From an uncultured Oscillibacter sp. (GTDB lineage: Bacteria; Bacillota; Clostridia; Oscillospirales; Oscillospiraceae): DNA of 64,000 nt. The stretch's first letter is position 1. The number at the start of each line of letters is the position of its first letter. The position numbers were made by a program, and so were the translations under genes. Positions 17,006 to 25,049 of this stretch are shown here, one piece after another. A model generated the notes under the pieces. That model saw only the letters and a list, made by a program, of their open reading frames with translations, did no database searches and had not been told where the DNA came from. Location of the stretch: assembly GCA_910578935.1 (NCBI GenBank), contig CAJTSM010000010.1, positions 35,987-99,986 of the forward strand, given 5' to 3'.

Positions 17006-17605
17006 TCAATCTTCATTCCAGGGAACCTGGCGGACGGGCCCTGCCGCCGGGTCCCGGGGGATACGAACATAGCGGTCATATTTTTCCTTGGGAAAGCGGT
17101 TTTGATAGATGAAGCGATTTTCCTCCATCAACCGCCTGTCCGGCAAAGGTTCCCGCCACATATACAAAGTCTTGTAGTGCGCGCCGAAGACATCCGTGTC
17201 GTATCCGGCGGTCCGCAAGCCACAACGGGCGTAGAAACCCATGCGGCGCTCCGCCAGCTCAGAATCCGGGGCATGGACCGGAGCCTCGCTTTCCACCAGG
17301 ATCACCATATCCGGCTCCGCTTGACGGAGTGCCGCCAGCATCCAGGCTCCCGCTCCGCTGTTCCGGCGGCTTTCCGTTACACAAAGATAATCCAGCAGCC
17401 CCCAGCCGGGACGGCCCAGCCACAAGAAACATTCCCCCATGATCTCCTCCCCGCTGAACAGACACCAGGGTTTGTAACACCCCTCCCGGCACATGGCCTG
17501 AATGTTCGCCAGGGGTTTCAGCTCCGACGGGGGGAAAGAGGGCTTCAAGTCCCGCTCGTAAACCAGGGCAATCTGCTCCGGTGAGGCCAATCGCAATTCC
17601 ATCAT
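17006..17605 (-). CDS. GNAT-family N-acetyltransferase
   Basis: 199 residues. A GNAT core is visible in the middle: LLDYLCVTESRRNSGAGAWML corresponds to beta4 and the acetyl-CoA loop (RRNSGAG), and GFYARCGL to the terminal motif. The ATGATG start overlaps the rimI stop, with AGGAG 5 bases before the first ATG. Substrate unknown. Being between rimI and tsaD it may have arisen as a relative of RimI or serve another function. Confidence 0.8.
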   Translation of the reverse strand: MMELRLASPEQIALVYERDLKPSFPPSELKPLANIQAMCREGCYKPWCLFSGEEIMGECFLWLGRPGWGLLDYLCVTESRRNSGAGAWMLAALRQAEPDMVILVESEAPVHAPDSELAERRMGFYARCGLRTAGYDTDVFGAHYKTLYMWREPLPDRRLMEENRFIYQNRFPKEKYDRYVRIPRDPAAGPVRQVPWNED

Positions 17606-18078
17606 ACCTTCTCCTGTTCCCCGGTGAGGTTTAAGGTCATGATGACCGCATCCTCCTTCGGGTGCTCGTAGTAATTTTTCCGCCGTCCTACTCCCCGGAA
17701 GCCCCGGCTTCCATACAAAGCAATGGCGGCATAATTGGAGGCCCGGACTTCCAGAGTCAAAAAAGACAGCTGGTTTCCCCTGGCAAAGTCCAGGAAAACC
17801 TGTAAGAGCTGTCCCGCCACTCCCCGGCGGCGGCAGTCCGGCCGAACCGCCACATTCAGGATATACCCCTCGTCCAGCACCACTTGAAGTCCCGCGTAGC
17901 CCGCTACGGTTCCCTGCCCATCCAGGGCCACCAGAAAGGCCGCCAAGTCGTTTTCCAATTCTTCCTTCAGCATGTTTCGGGACCAAGGGTCCGGGAAGCA
18001 GACCCGCTCCAGCTCCGCCACCTCGTCCAGATGATCCCCGTTCATGGGGACGATCTGGACTTTCATTTTCTGTTCCAT
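17602..18078 (-). CDS. rimI: Ribosomal protein bS18 alanine N-acetyltransferase
   Basis: 158 residues with the RimI pattern: ERVCFPDPWSRNMLKEE near residue 24, NVAVRPDCRRRGVAGQLL (acetyl-CoA loop), LEVRASNYAAIALYGSRGF and RKNYYEHPKEDAVIM. Start ATG at 18078 preceded by AGGAAGGAG. rimI-tsaD adjacency is widely conserved, which supports the call. Confidence 0.9.
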   Translation of the reverse strand: MEQKMKVQIVPMNGDHLDEVAELERVCFPDPWSRNMLKEELENDLAAFLVALDGQGTVAGYAGLQVVLDEGYILNVAVRPDCRRRGVAGQLLQVFLDFARGNQLSFLTLEVRASNYAAIALYGSRGFRGVGRRKNYYEHPKEDAVIMTLNLTGEQEKV

Positions 18079-18090
18079 AAACGCTCCTTC

Positions 18091-18939
18091 CTACGCCTCT
18101 CCCCGGCTGTAAAGGGCGATGCCCAGTAAAATCATCCCGCCGCCCAGCACCACCAGCAGCCCCGGCTGTTCACCGAACAGCAGCAGCCCCCATATGGAAG
18201 CCAGCACCGGCTCCAACAGGTTTGCCGTGGAAATAAACGCCGGGGGCAAATACTTAAGGCCCCAGCTGAACACGCTGTGCCCCAACAGGGTGCAGAACAC
18301 CGCCATACCCAAGCCGGCCAGCAGGTTGACAGGGCCCCAACCGGTCAAGGCCTGCCCTCCCGCCACAGCGGCGGCCAGCACCGTCCCCGCCGCCGCAGAG
18401 TAAACGAAAGAAGTGTACACCGTGGTAGAAAGCGTTCTCCTGCAAACAGCTCCCAGCATGGTATAGACCGCCATGCACATCGAACCCGTCAAAGCAAAGA
18501 GATTTCCCCGGAGAGCCCCGGCCCCGAAAGCGGCGTCCGCCAGGGCCACCGCTACGCTGCCGCCAAAGGCCAGCAGCACCGCTGCCCAAGCCCGGCCGCT
18601 GAGCTTTTTCCGCAGAACCAGCACGGAGGCCAGGGCCACAAACAGCACCTCCGTGTCCACCAGCACCACTGCCGCCGCAATGGATGTCCAGCGGAGAGAC
18701 TCGAAATAACAGGCAAAGTGAATCCCCAAAAAAGCCCCGCTGAGAAGGCTCAACAGCAGCTCGCGCCGCCTGATCGCCTGGAATTCTGCCCACCGGGCCA
18801 GCACCGCAGGAACCAGCAGCAAAGCTGAAAACGCCATGCGGTAAAAGGCCAGAACCAGGGACGGCGCCGTGGACCACCGGACAAACACAGCGGAGAGAGA
18901 CACTCCCGCCACGCCTAAAAGTACAATCAGGCGTTTCAT
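18091..18939 (-). CDS. EamA/DMT-family transporter
   Basis: 282 residues, ten hydrophobic segments arranged as two five-helix EamA repeats (residues 1-135 and 145-280). Second-repeat landmark: FISTANLLEPVLASIWGLLLF. Likely an exporter of a small metabolite. Start overlaps the kinase stop (ATGA), so it is translated from the polA operon. Confidence 0.87.
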   Translation of the reverse strand: MKRLIVLLGVAGVSLSAVFVRWSTAPSLVLAFYRMAFSALLLVPAVLARWAEFQAIRRRELLLSLLSGAFLGIHFACYFESLRWTSIAAAVVLVDTEVLFVALASVLVLRKKLSGRAWAAVLLAFGGSVAVALADAAFGAGALRGNLFALTGSMCMAVYTMLGAVCRRTLSTTVYTSFVYSAAAGTVLAAAVAGGQALTGWGPVNLLAGLGMAVFCTLLGHSVFSWGLKYLPPAFISTANLLEPVLASIWGLLLFGEQPGLLVVLGGGMILLGIALYSRGEA

Positions 18940-19433
18940 GTCCAGTCCTCCAGACGCGCCGCCGCCTCCCCAGGCGTCAGGCGGGAGACATCCAGCTTTT
19001 CCGTATTCAGCCCTTCATACAAAGGCAGATAGGCAAGGCTTCGTTCCAAAGCGCTTTGATCCCGCCGCCCAGCCTGAACATCCGCCGCAATTCTGGCGGA
19101 CAGCGCCTCCGGCGACGCGGTCAGGGACACAGCCCGGATCCGGCAGTCCTGGAGATCCAGGCGGGACAAGAGCTCATTCAAAATCTCCTGTTGATGGAGC
19201 ACCCAGCAGAAAATCACATGGTTATAAGCGGAGCAGCGGAGGAAATTATTCAGCAGGAAGCAGATGTTCTCCATCACCATAGCCCTTGTCTCCCCCGTCA
19301 CTTGAAAGGGATGGGCATCCCAGCACCAATCCCCGTCCAGAAAGACGCTGCGGTCCAGCCTGGCCTGGAGGGACCGGCAGACGGTGGTCTTTCCCACGCC
19401 CATGGGCCCGCCAATGAGATAGAGCCGCTTCAC
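18936..19433 (-). CDS. P-loop nucleotide kinase-like protein
   Basis: 165 residues. Walker A is GGPMGVGKTT at residues 7-16; DGDWCWD follows strand 2, and CWVLHQQEI lies where small-molecule kinases have their second substrate contact. The size is that of shikimate/gluconate-type kinases, but substrate residues are not recognised. The GTG start overlaps the preceding stop (GTGA). Located where coaE often follows polA, but the sequence is not CoaE. Confidence 0.75.
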   Translation of the reverse strand: MKRLYLIGGPMGVGKTTVCRSLQARLDRSVFLDGDWCWDAHPFQVTGETRAMVMENICFLLNNFLRCSAYNHVIFCWVLHQQEILNELLSRLDLQDCRIRAVSLTASPEALSARIAADVQAGRRDQSALERSLAYLPLYEGLNTEKLDVSRLTPGEAAARLEDWT

Positions 19434-19903
19434 GCCAGCGCCTCCCTTCTGTAATTCAGGTGAATGCCAATGTGCCCGACACCCAAAATCACGACTCCCG
19501 GCAAAATCCACCATGCCCGTCCGTAGATCCCCAACAGGAAGAACGCCGCCACCGGCAGGCTGGCTCCCGCCACGGGAATCCCCAGGAGTCCCGCAGTGAA
19601 ATCCGCCATGGTCCGAGAGCTCCGAAAATAACGGGCCCACCAGATTTCATAGAGGGCCATCAGCGCCGCCGCCCCGACCAGCCACCAGGACCGGACGGAC
19701 CAGGGCCCCCACGCGATGCCCCGGCTCAGCAAAGCTCCGCTGGTAACCCAGACCTGTCCGATCCTCTCCAGCAAGGTCAGGCGGCAATCTTCATGGCTTG
19801 GATCGTAATCCTGGGGCTTCCGGCGGGTCCAGAGGAGGTTCGGCACCGTCAGCCCCAGCAGGAACAGCGCCCCCAGCCAGGAAAATCCAAGGTGTTCCGT
19901 CAT
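19430..19903 (-). CDS. Conserved hypothetical membrane protein
   Basis: 157 residues with four likely membrane segments (residues 6-24, 60-75, 105-125, 130-150) and the motif VPNLLWTRRKPQDYDP after the first. The start ATG at 19903 overlaps the polA stop as ATGA. No function recognised. Confidence 0.78.
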   Translation of the reverse strand: MTEHLGFSWLGALFLLGLTVPNLLWTRRKPQDYDPSHEDCRLTLLERIGQVWVTSGALLSRGIAWGPWSVRSWWLVGAAALMALYEIWWARYFRSSRTMADFTAGLLGIPVAGASLPVAAFFLLGIYGRAWWILPGVVILGVGHIGIHLNYRREALA

Positions 19904-22566
19904 CCCTTGGCCTCCAGCCAGTTCCTTCCCCAATGGGCCTCCGCCGTCAGGGGAATGCTGAGATGAACCACGTGCTCCATTTCCTCCTCCAAAAGCCGGG
20001 CCACATCCTCCGCCTCCGCCTCCGGGCACTCCACAATCAGCTCGTCGTGGACCTGGAGGACCAGACGGGCGGCGGGCCGTTCGGCCTTTAAGCGTCTCCA
20101 CACCGCCGCCATGGCCAGCTTCATCACATCCGCCGCCGTGCCCTGGATGGGCATGTTCAGCGCCACCCGCTCTCCAAAGGCCCGCATATTTTTGTTGGAG
20201 GAGGTCAGCTCCGGCAGACTGCGGCGGCGGTGGAACAACGTTTCCACATAACCCGTCTCCCGGGCTTGTTTGACTACCCCGTCCATATAACGGCGCACAC
20301 CGGGGAATGTGGTAAAATATGCCTCCATATATGCCTTGGCTTCGGCAACAGTGACCCCCAGGTCCTGGCTGAGGGAAAAGGCGGAAATGCCGTAGACGAT
20401 GCCGAAATTCACCGCCTTGGCCTGGCGGCGCATCTCGTGGGTCACGTCCGCCCGGTCCACATGGAAGACCTTGGCCGCTGTCTCCGCATGAAAGTCGCCC
20501 CCCGCCAAAAATGCCGCTTCCATGGCCTCGTCCCCGGCAATGTGCGCCAGGATGCGCAGCTCAATTTGGGAGTAGTCCGCATCCACCAGCACACAGCCCT
20601 CCGCTGCTGTGAACATCCGGCGGAACTCGCTCCCCAGGTCCGTACGGGTGGGGATGTTCTGTAAATTCGGCTCTGTGGAACTGAGGCGGCCTGTGGCAGT
20701 GACGGTCATCTGAAACTTTGTCCGTACCCGCCCATCAGAATCCATAGCCTTCAAAAGGCCGTCGGCGTAAGTGGATTTCAGCTTGGCGTACTGCCGGTAC
20801 TCCAGCACGGCGTCCACAATAGGGTGTTGAAAACGGAGCTTCTCCAGCACATCGGCATTGGTGGACCAGCCGGTCTTGGTCTTCTTTCCGTGGGGAAGGC
20901 CCAGCCGCTCGAACAGCACCTCTCCCAGCTGTTTCGGGGAATTGATGTTGAACGTTCCCCCGGCCATCTCATAAATGGCCGCTTCCCGCTCCGCCATCCG
21001 GTCAGACAGGCTCTCGCCGAACTCCCGCAGGGCCCTGGCGTCCACGCCGCAGCCCGCAAGTTCCATCTCCGCCAGCACCCGGCACAGCGGCAGCTCAGCG
21101 GTCTGGAACAGCCCCCACTGGCCCCGCTCCCGGAGCTTGGGGGCCAATACGCCATACAGAGCTTCCACCGCCGCAGCATAGCTGTCCAGGGAGGCGGCGG
21201 CTTCCCCGTTTCCCAAAAGGGAAAACGCGTCCGGCTCTAGATACAGCGGCTGCGTCAGCTCCTCGTTAAAATATGCGACGAACAGCCGCTGGAGATCGTA
21301 GCTCCCCGCCGTGGCGTCCAACAGATAGGCCGCCAAGGCGGTGTCAAACACGAAGCCCTCCGCCGGGAAACCATTTTCCAACAGCGTCCGCATCAGATCC
21401 TTCACGTTGTGGGAAATCTTTTTGACCTCCTCGGAAAAAAGGGCGGAGAGAAGGCCGTTCCAGTCTCCCCGGTATTGTTCGAAAAGCAGCTCCGCCATGA
21501 CGGCGGGGCTCTCCCCCCGATCGCAGTAAACCCCCACGGCGGAGCAGTCCGGCCGGGCCAGCAGGGCCACATGGTCCGCCGTCCTCCAAAGTGCCAGCAG
21601 CTCCTCTCCGCGGGCAGGGTCTGTCACTGTCTCCACAACGGCGGCGGTTTTCTTCCGGACCTCCATCGTCGGGGCGCTGTCCGGGCTAAGACTGAATTTC
21701 TCGATGAGCTTGGTAAACTCCAATTTCAAAAACAGCGGGTACGCCTCCGGGCCCGGGGGTTCTCGCCGGTTTTCCTCCGGCCGGAAGTCCAAGGGCGCAT
21801 CGGTAACAATCGTGGCCAGCCAGTAGGAGTGCCGGGCGGCTTCCTCCCCCTCCGCCAGCTTTTTCACCACGCCGGGCTTAGCAGGGGTGTCCGGCGCCGT
21901 CACGATTTCCGGCATGTGGTTATAGAGATGTTCAATGGACCCATACATTTGAACCAGGCCCATAGCGGTTTTCTCTCCCACACCCTTCACTCCGGGAATA
22001 TTGTCGGAGCTGTCCCCCATCAGGGCCTTCAAATCGATCATGTGAATAGGTGCAAAACCGTACTCCTCCCGGAAGGCCGCCTCCGTCATATCCTTGGTGG
22101 TCGTCTGGCCCAAGCGGGTGGAAACCAGTTTTACCTTCGTGGTCCCATTGATCAGCTGGAGGCTGTCCTTGTCCCCGGTGACCACCACGCATTCCCAGTC
22201 CGACGCGGCGCACTTCCGGGAGATCGTACCCAGCAAATCGTCGGCCTCCCAACCCTCCAGCTCATAGCGGGGGATATTCAGCGCGTCCAGCACCTCTTTC
22301 AGCACCGGCACCTGCATCCGCAGTTCCTCCGGCATGGGCTTCCGGGTGGCTTTGTAGGCGGCGTCCGCTTTGTGCCGGAAAGTGGGAGCATGGAGATCAA
22401 ATGTAACGCAAAGAGCGTCGGGATTCTCCTCCGCCGTGAGGCGCAGCAGCGTCGTCAAAAAGCCGAACACAGCATGGGTGTAAAGACCGTCCCGGGTGGT
22501 CAGAGGCCGGATGCCGTAATAAGCCCGATTTAGAATGCTGTTGCCATCAATGGCCATAAGCTTCAT
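19900..22566 (-). CDS. polA: DNA polymerase I
   Basis: 888 residues. N-terminal 5'-3' exonuclease domain (residues 1-290; for example MAIDGNSILNRAYYG, VVTGDKDSLQL, GDSSDNIPGVKGVG). The middle 3'-5' exonuclease-like domain keeps FDTALAAYLLD but lacks the DxE motif, so proofreading is probably absent, as in Bacillus PolA. Polymerase motifs: DYSQIELRILAHIAGD (A), RRQAKAVNFGIVYGIS (B), VLQVHDELIVECP (C). It fills gaps in repair and lagging-strand synthesis. Leads a seven-gene operon ending at tsaD. Confidence 0.96.
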   Translation of the reverse strand: MKLMAIDGNSILNRAYYGIRPLTTRDGLYTHAVFGFLTTLLRLTAEENPDALCVTFDLHAPTFRHKADAAYKATRKPMPEELRMQVPVLKEVLDALNIPRYELEGWEADDLLGTISRKCAASDWECVVVTGDKDSLQLINGTTKVKLVSTRLGQTTTKDMTEAAFREEYGFAPIHMIDLKALMGDSSDNIPGVKGVGEKTAMGLVQMYGSIEHLYNHMPEIVTAPDTPAKPGVVKKLAEGEEAARHSYWLATIVTDAPLDFRPEENRREPPGPEAYPLFLKLEFTKLIEKFSLSPDSAPTMEVRKKTAAVVETVTDPARGEELLALWRTADHVALLARPDCSAVGVYCDRGESPAVMAELLFEQYRGDWNGLLSALFSEEVKKISHNVKDLMRTLLENGFPAEGFVFDTALAAYLLDATAGSYDLQRLFVAYFNEELTQPLYLEPDAFSLLGNGEAAASLDSYAAAVEALYGVLAPKLRERGQWGLFQTAELPLCRVLAEMELAGCGVDARALREFGESLSDRMAEREAAIYEMAGGTFNINSPKQLGEVLFERLGLPHGKKTKTGWSTNADVLEKLRFQHPIVDAVLEYRQYAKLKSTYADGLLKAMDSDGRVRTKFQMTVTATGRLSSTEPNLQNIPTRTDLGSEFRRMFTAAEGCVLVDADYSQIELRILAHIAGDEAMEAAFLAGGDFHAETAAKVFHVDRADVTHEMRRQAKAVNFGIVYGISAFSLSQDLGVTVAEAKAYMEAYFTTFPGVRRYMDGVVKQARETGYVETLFHRRRSLPELTSSNKNMRAFGERVALNMPIQGTAADVMKLAMAAVWRRLKAERPAARLVLQVHDELIVECPEAEAEDVARLLEEEMEHVVHLSIPLTAEAHWGRNWLEAKG

Positions 22567-22585
22567 ATAGAAACCTCCTGCACTG

Positions 22586-22744
22586 GAGTCTGTTAAAAAG
22601 CCGTCAAAGCGCCGTCTTGGGGGCCTCTCCCGACAGAGCTGCGTTGGTTTATCCTGAAATCCGGCAGGATTCCTGCGTCAAGTCTCCTTACCGGAGAGAA
22701 AAATCCAACCCAATCCGCTATTCCGCCAGTTTTACAACAGACTC
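22586..22744 (-). repeat. Dispersed MITE-like repeat, copy A
   Basis: About 159 bp in the polA leader, bounded by GAGTCTGTT (22586-22594) and its inverse AACAGACTC (22736-22744). The core 22639-22676 read on the minus strand matches 34377-34414 (copy B) at about 34 of 38 bases, and includes a small hairpin (GGAATCC-TGCC-GGATTTC). It is non-coding and would be transcribed as part of the polA 5' UTR. Confidence 0.65.
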
Positions 22745-22768
22745 TAGGAAAAAATTGTATATTAATTA

Positions 22769-22797
22769 ATTATACCATATTTTCCGATAATCCACAA
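22769..22797 (-). promoter_or_regulatory. Sigma-A promoter of the polA operon
   Basis: Minus-strand TTGTGG (22792-22797), 17-base spacer, TATAAT (22769-22774). The repeat copy A separates it from polA, giving a leader of roughly 195 bases. The rest of the gap to 22922 shows no clear promoter for the divergent lipoprotein gene. Confidence 0.8.
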
Positions 22798-22922
22798 CTG
22801 GAAAAGACCCGGTTTTTTCCGTTTCCAATTTGTTACCATTTGTTTTAATTTTGTGATTTTTTTCCCTTTGCCTCCTGCCATACTACTTATAAATATTTGA
22901 GATCGGGAAAGGAGCTCCGTCT

Positions 22923-24251
22923 ATGCGCCGTTTCGACACCTTTGCTCTGGTACTGGCCTGCTTGCTTACCCTTTCCGCCTGCGGCAGCAAAACCGGCAGA
23001 CAGGACAGCCCCCAGACCCAGTCTCCTACCCAGGACAGCGGCGAAAATGTGACCGTCTATGACTGCGGCGGCCTGGAAGTGGCTCTGCCCAGCGAATACC
23101 TGGACCTGCTCCGGGTGGACACAGACTTTCCCGGCAGTTCCGAGAGTTGGAAGCCCCTGATTTCCGTCTATGAAAAAGCCTCCTATGAAGCGGCGGAACA
23201 GGATTTTGGCGGCGGGGGCGGTTTTCTCTTCGGCTTTTTGGTGATGGACCAGGCGGCGTTTGAGCAGCACATCAGCTCTGACGGTTCCGGCCTAGAGATA
23301 TTCGCCACCGACGGCGAACATTACTATGCCTATACCCATCCCACCGACGTGCAGTTTTACCGTTCCGGCGGAGAAATCAGCACGGAAAGCGAAGATTGGA
23401 AAATGTGGGAGAAGCTGAACGAAACCGGTCCCCAGGTACGGGAGGACTTCCTCAGCCGAAACGGCCTCCAGTCCTTCAGTGCCCAAGACGTGACCAGCCA
23501 AATCACGGCTGACGGAGAAAGCCATGTCTGCGTGCGGTATTATCCCTATTATGCCAAGGACGAAGACACCCGCATTTACTACCAGCTGCTCCTCTGCCAG
23601 CCTGCCCGTCAGGGCGAGGGCGGCCTCTGGGCCGTAGACCAATGGCTGGATGAATACGGAAATCAATATCTCTATTTTCCCGACAGCGGTAAACCCGCCG
23701 CTGAGTATTACGCGGAACTTCAAGAGGAGTGCGACACCGGAAAGCACCCGGAACGTTTGATCCCCACCGGAGCCGCAATGACGTTTGTCAAAGACTATTT
23801 CGGCCATGAAACCACCGCAGGCAGCTTTTGTGAGGAAGCCCGGGGCATAGATTGGGACTACATGGAGCGAAATGAGCAGCTCAGTCAAATAGCCCTGAGC
23901 CTGCTGTTTGACCAGGACCTGGACCAACGGGCAATGCTGGAGTGCGTAGGTGCCGCGACAGAGGACAACTGGGGTGTCCTGGGGCGAAACATGTATGGTT
24001 CCGACTGGTTCACCCCCCTAATAGACGCCCTGGCGGACGCCGCCGTAGGCGAACCCCAGCAGTGGCGGGACTCTATGATCCTTTCCTGCCTCCTGGCCAC
24101 CTGCAACGCTCAAACAGACTTCCGCACGCCTTTGGATAAAATTCTCCAGGCTCAAGTGGCGGCGGACCCCACCGCCTTCACCACCGCTCTGACGGAGCTT
24201 TCGGAGGAGGATCAAACCTACATTCGGATGAACTCCGGCATTTTCGAATGA
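22923..24251 (+). CDS. Putative lipoprotein, function unknown
   Basis: 442 residues with a lipoprotein signal peptide: basic MRRF, hydrophobic core, lipobox LSAC with C20 as the modified residue, then a Ser/Thr/Gln-rich tether. The mature part is acidic and rich in Trp/Tyr, with no recognised domain. AAAGGAG precedes the start. It is monocistronic, divergent from polA. Likely an extracellular membrane-anchored protein. Confidence 0.75.
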   Translation: MRRFDTFALVLACLLTLSACGSKTGRQDSPQTQSPTQDSGENVTVYDCGGLEVALPSEYLDLLRVDTDFPGSSESWKPLISVYEKASYEAAEQDFGGGGGFLFGFLVMDQAAFEQHISSDGSGLEIFATDGEHYYAYTHPTDVQFYRSGGEISTESEDWKMWEKLNETGPQVREDFLSRNGLQSFSAQDVTSQITADGESHVCVRYYPYYAKDEDTRIYYQLLLCQPARQGEGGLWAVDQWLDEYGNQYLYFPDSGKPAAEYYAELQEECDTGKHPERLIPTGAAMTFVKDYFGHETTAGSFCEEARGIDWDYMERNEQLSQIALSLLFDQDLDQRAMLECVGAATEDNWGVLGRNMYGSDWFTPLIDALADAAVGEPQQWRDSMILSCLLATCNAQTDFRTPLDKILQAQVAADPTAFTTALTELSEEDQTYIRMNSGIFE

Positions 24252-24312
24252 GTTCCGGCAATCCAAGCTGAAAAGAATTTTTCACTTTTCCAAAATTTTC
24301 TCACACCGCCCC

Positions 24313-24341
24313 TTGCTTTTCTCCTTTATTTGTATTAGAGT
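24313..24341 (+). promoter_or_regulatory. Possible ridA promoter
   Basis: TTGCTT (24313-24318), 17-base spacer, TAGAGT (24336-24341); the -10 is weak. Confidence 0.35.
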
Positions 24342-24375
24342 AGAAGTATCAAATATAAAAAAGGAGATTGTCAAC

Positions 24376-24744
24376 ATGAAAGTTCTGGAAACTAAGAACG
24401 CCCCCGGTGCGATCGGCCCCTATTCCCAGGGTTTTGAAGTAAACGGTTTTATCTACACCTCCGGTCAGATTCCGGTGGACCCCGCTACCGGTGAAGTGCC
24501 CTCCGGCATTGCCGCCCAGGCGGAGCAGAGCTGCAAGAATGTGGGCGCCATTTTGGACTCCGCCGGCGCCGGCTTTGACAAGGTCTTCAAGACCACCTGC
24601 TTCCTGGCCGACATGGGCGACTTTGCCGCTTTCAATGAAGTCTACGCCAAGTACTTCACCTCCAAGCCCGCCCGCTCCTGCGTGGCCGTGAAAGATCTGC
24701 CCAAGGGCGTCCTCTGCGAGATCGAAGCCATTGCCGCAAAATAA
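24376..24744 (+). CDS. ridA: RidA family enamine/imine deaminase
   Basis: 122 residues, typical Rid/YjgF length. Signatures: APGAIGPYSQGFEVNGFIYTSG at the start, the active-site Arg in KPARSCVAV, and GVLCEIEAIA at the end. It hydrolyses reactive 2-aminoacrylate released by PLP enzymes such as threonine dehydratase. AAGGAG lies 9 bases before the ATG. Single gene followed by a strong hairpin. Confidence 0.94.
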   Translation: MKVLETKNAPGAIGPYSQGFEVNGFIYTSGQIPVDPATGEVPSGIAAQAEQSCKNVGAILDSAGAGFDKVFKTTCFLADMGDFAAFNEVYAKYFTSKPARSCVAVKDLPKGVLCEIEAIAAK

Positions 24745-24747
24745 TCG

Positions 24748-24777
24748 AAACACCCCCTCCAGATGGAGGGGGTGTTT
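24748..24777. terminator. Hairpin after ridA, probable terminator
   Basis: AAACACCCCCTCC, loop AGAT, GGAGGGGGTGTTT. Its core CCCCCTCCAGATGGAGGGGG recurs exactly at 25011-25030. Confidence 0.75.
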
Positions 24778-24780
24778 CAG

Positions 24781-25005
24781 ACTGTCGAAAAACAGGAAAC
24801 CTGCTTCGATGGAAAGGAAGGGTGTGCCCAGAACTGCGTCCGCAGATGCGTTTGGAAACGCAGCCGCCGCTTGCGGCCGCTTTCGGCACGGAGATAACCC
24901 AGGAAGCGTTTCCTGCACGGTTTTAACTATTCGATTCGATTCCAAACTTTTGCAAAGTTTTGGAATCGTAAGCAGCTTGGCGAAAAGACTTTTTCGCCAA
25001 GCTGG
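24781..25005. repeat. Intergenic block of serial hairpins
   Basis: About 225 non-coding bases between ridA and a convergent permease gene. Consecutive inverted repeats: TGCGTTT-GG-AAACGCA near 24848, ATTCCAAACTT/AAGTTTTGGAAT around 24939-24966, and AGCTTGGCGAAAA/TTTTTCGCCAAGCT at 24973-25003. It may be a composite or decayed mobile repeat. Nothing coding was seen. Confidence 0.5.
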
Positions 25006-25035
25006 AGCATCCCCCTCCAGATGGAGGGGGATGCT
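25006..25035. terminator. Hairpin before permease stop, second copy
   Basis: AGCATCCCCCTCC, loop AGAT, GGAGGGGGATGCT, 15 bases beyond the permease stop on the minus strand. Same 20-base core as the hairpin at 24753-24772. Confidence 0.7.
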
Positions 25036-25049
25036 TTCCACTTATGTAC

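Noticed and set aside
18936..19433. coaE (dephospho-CoA kinase), often found after polA
   Set aside because: It has a P-loop, but the rest of the sequence lacks the CoaE substrate motifs.
20824..22533. Long plus-strand open frames opposite polA
   Set aside because: Antisense shadows; polA motifs are complete on the other strand.
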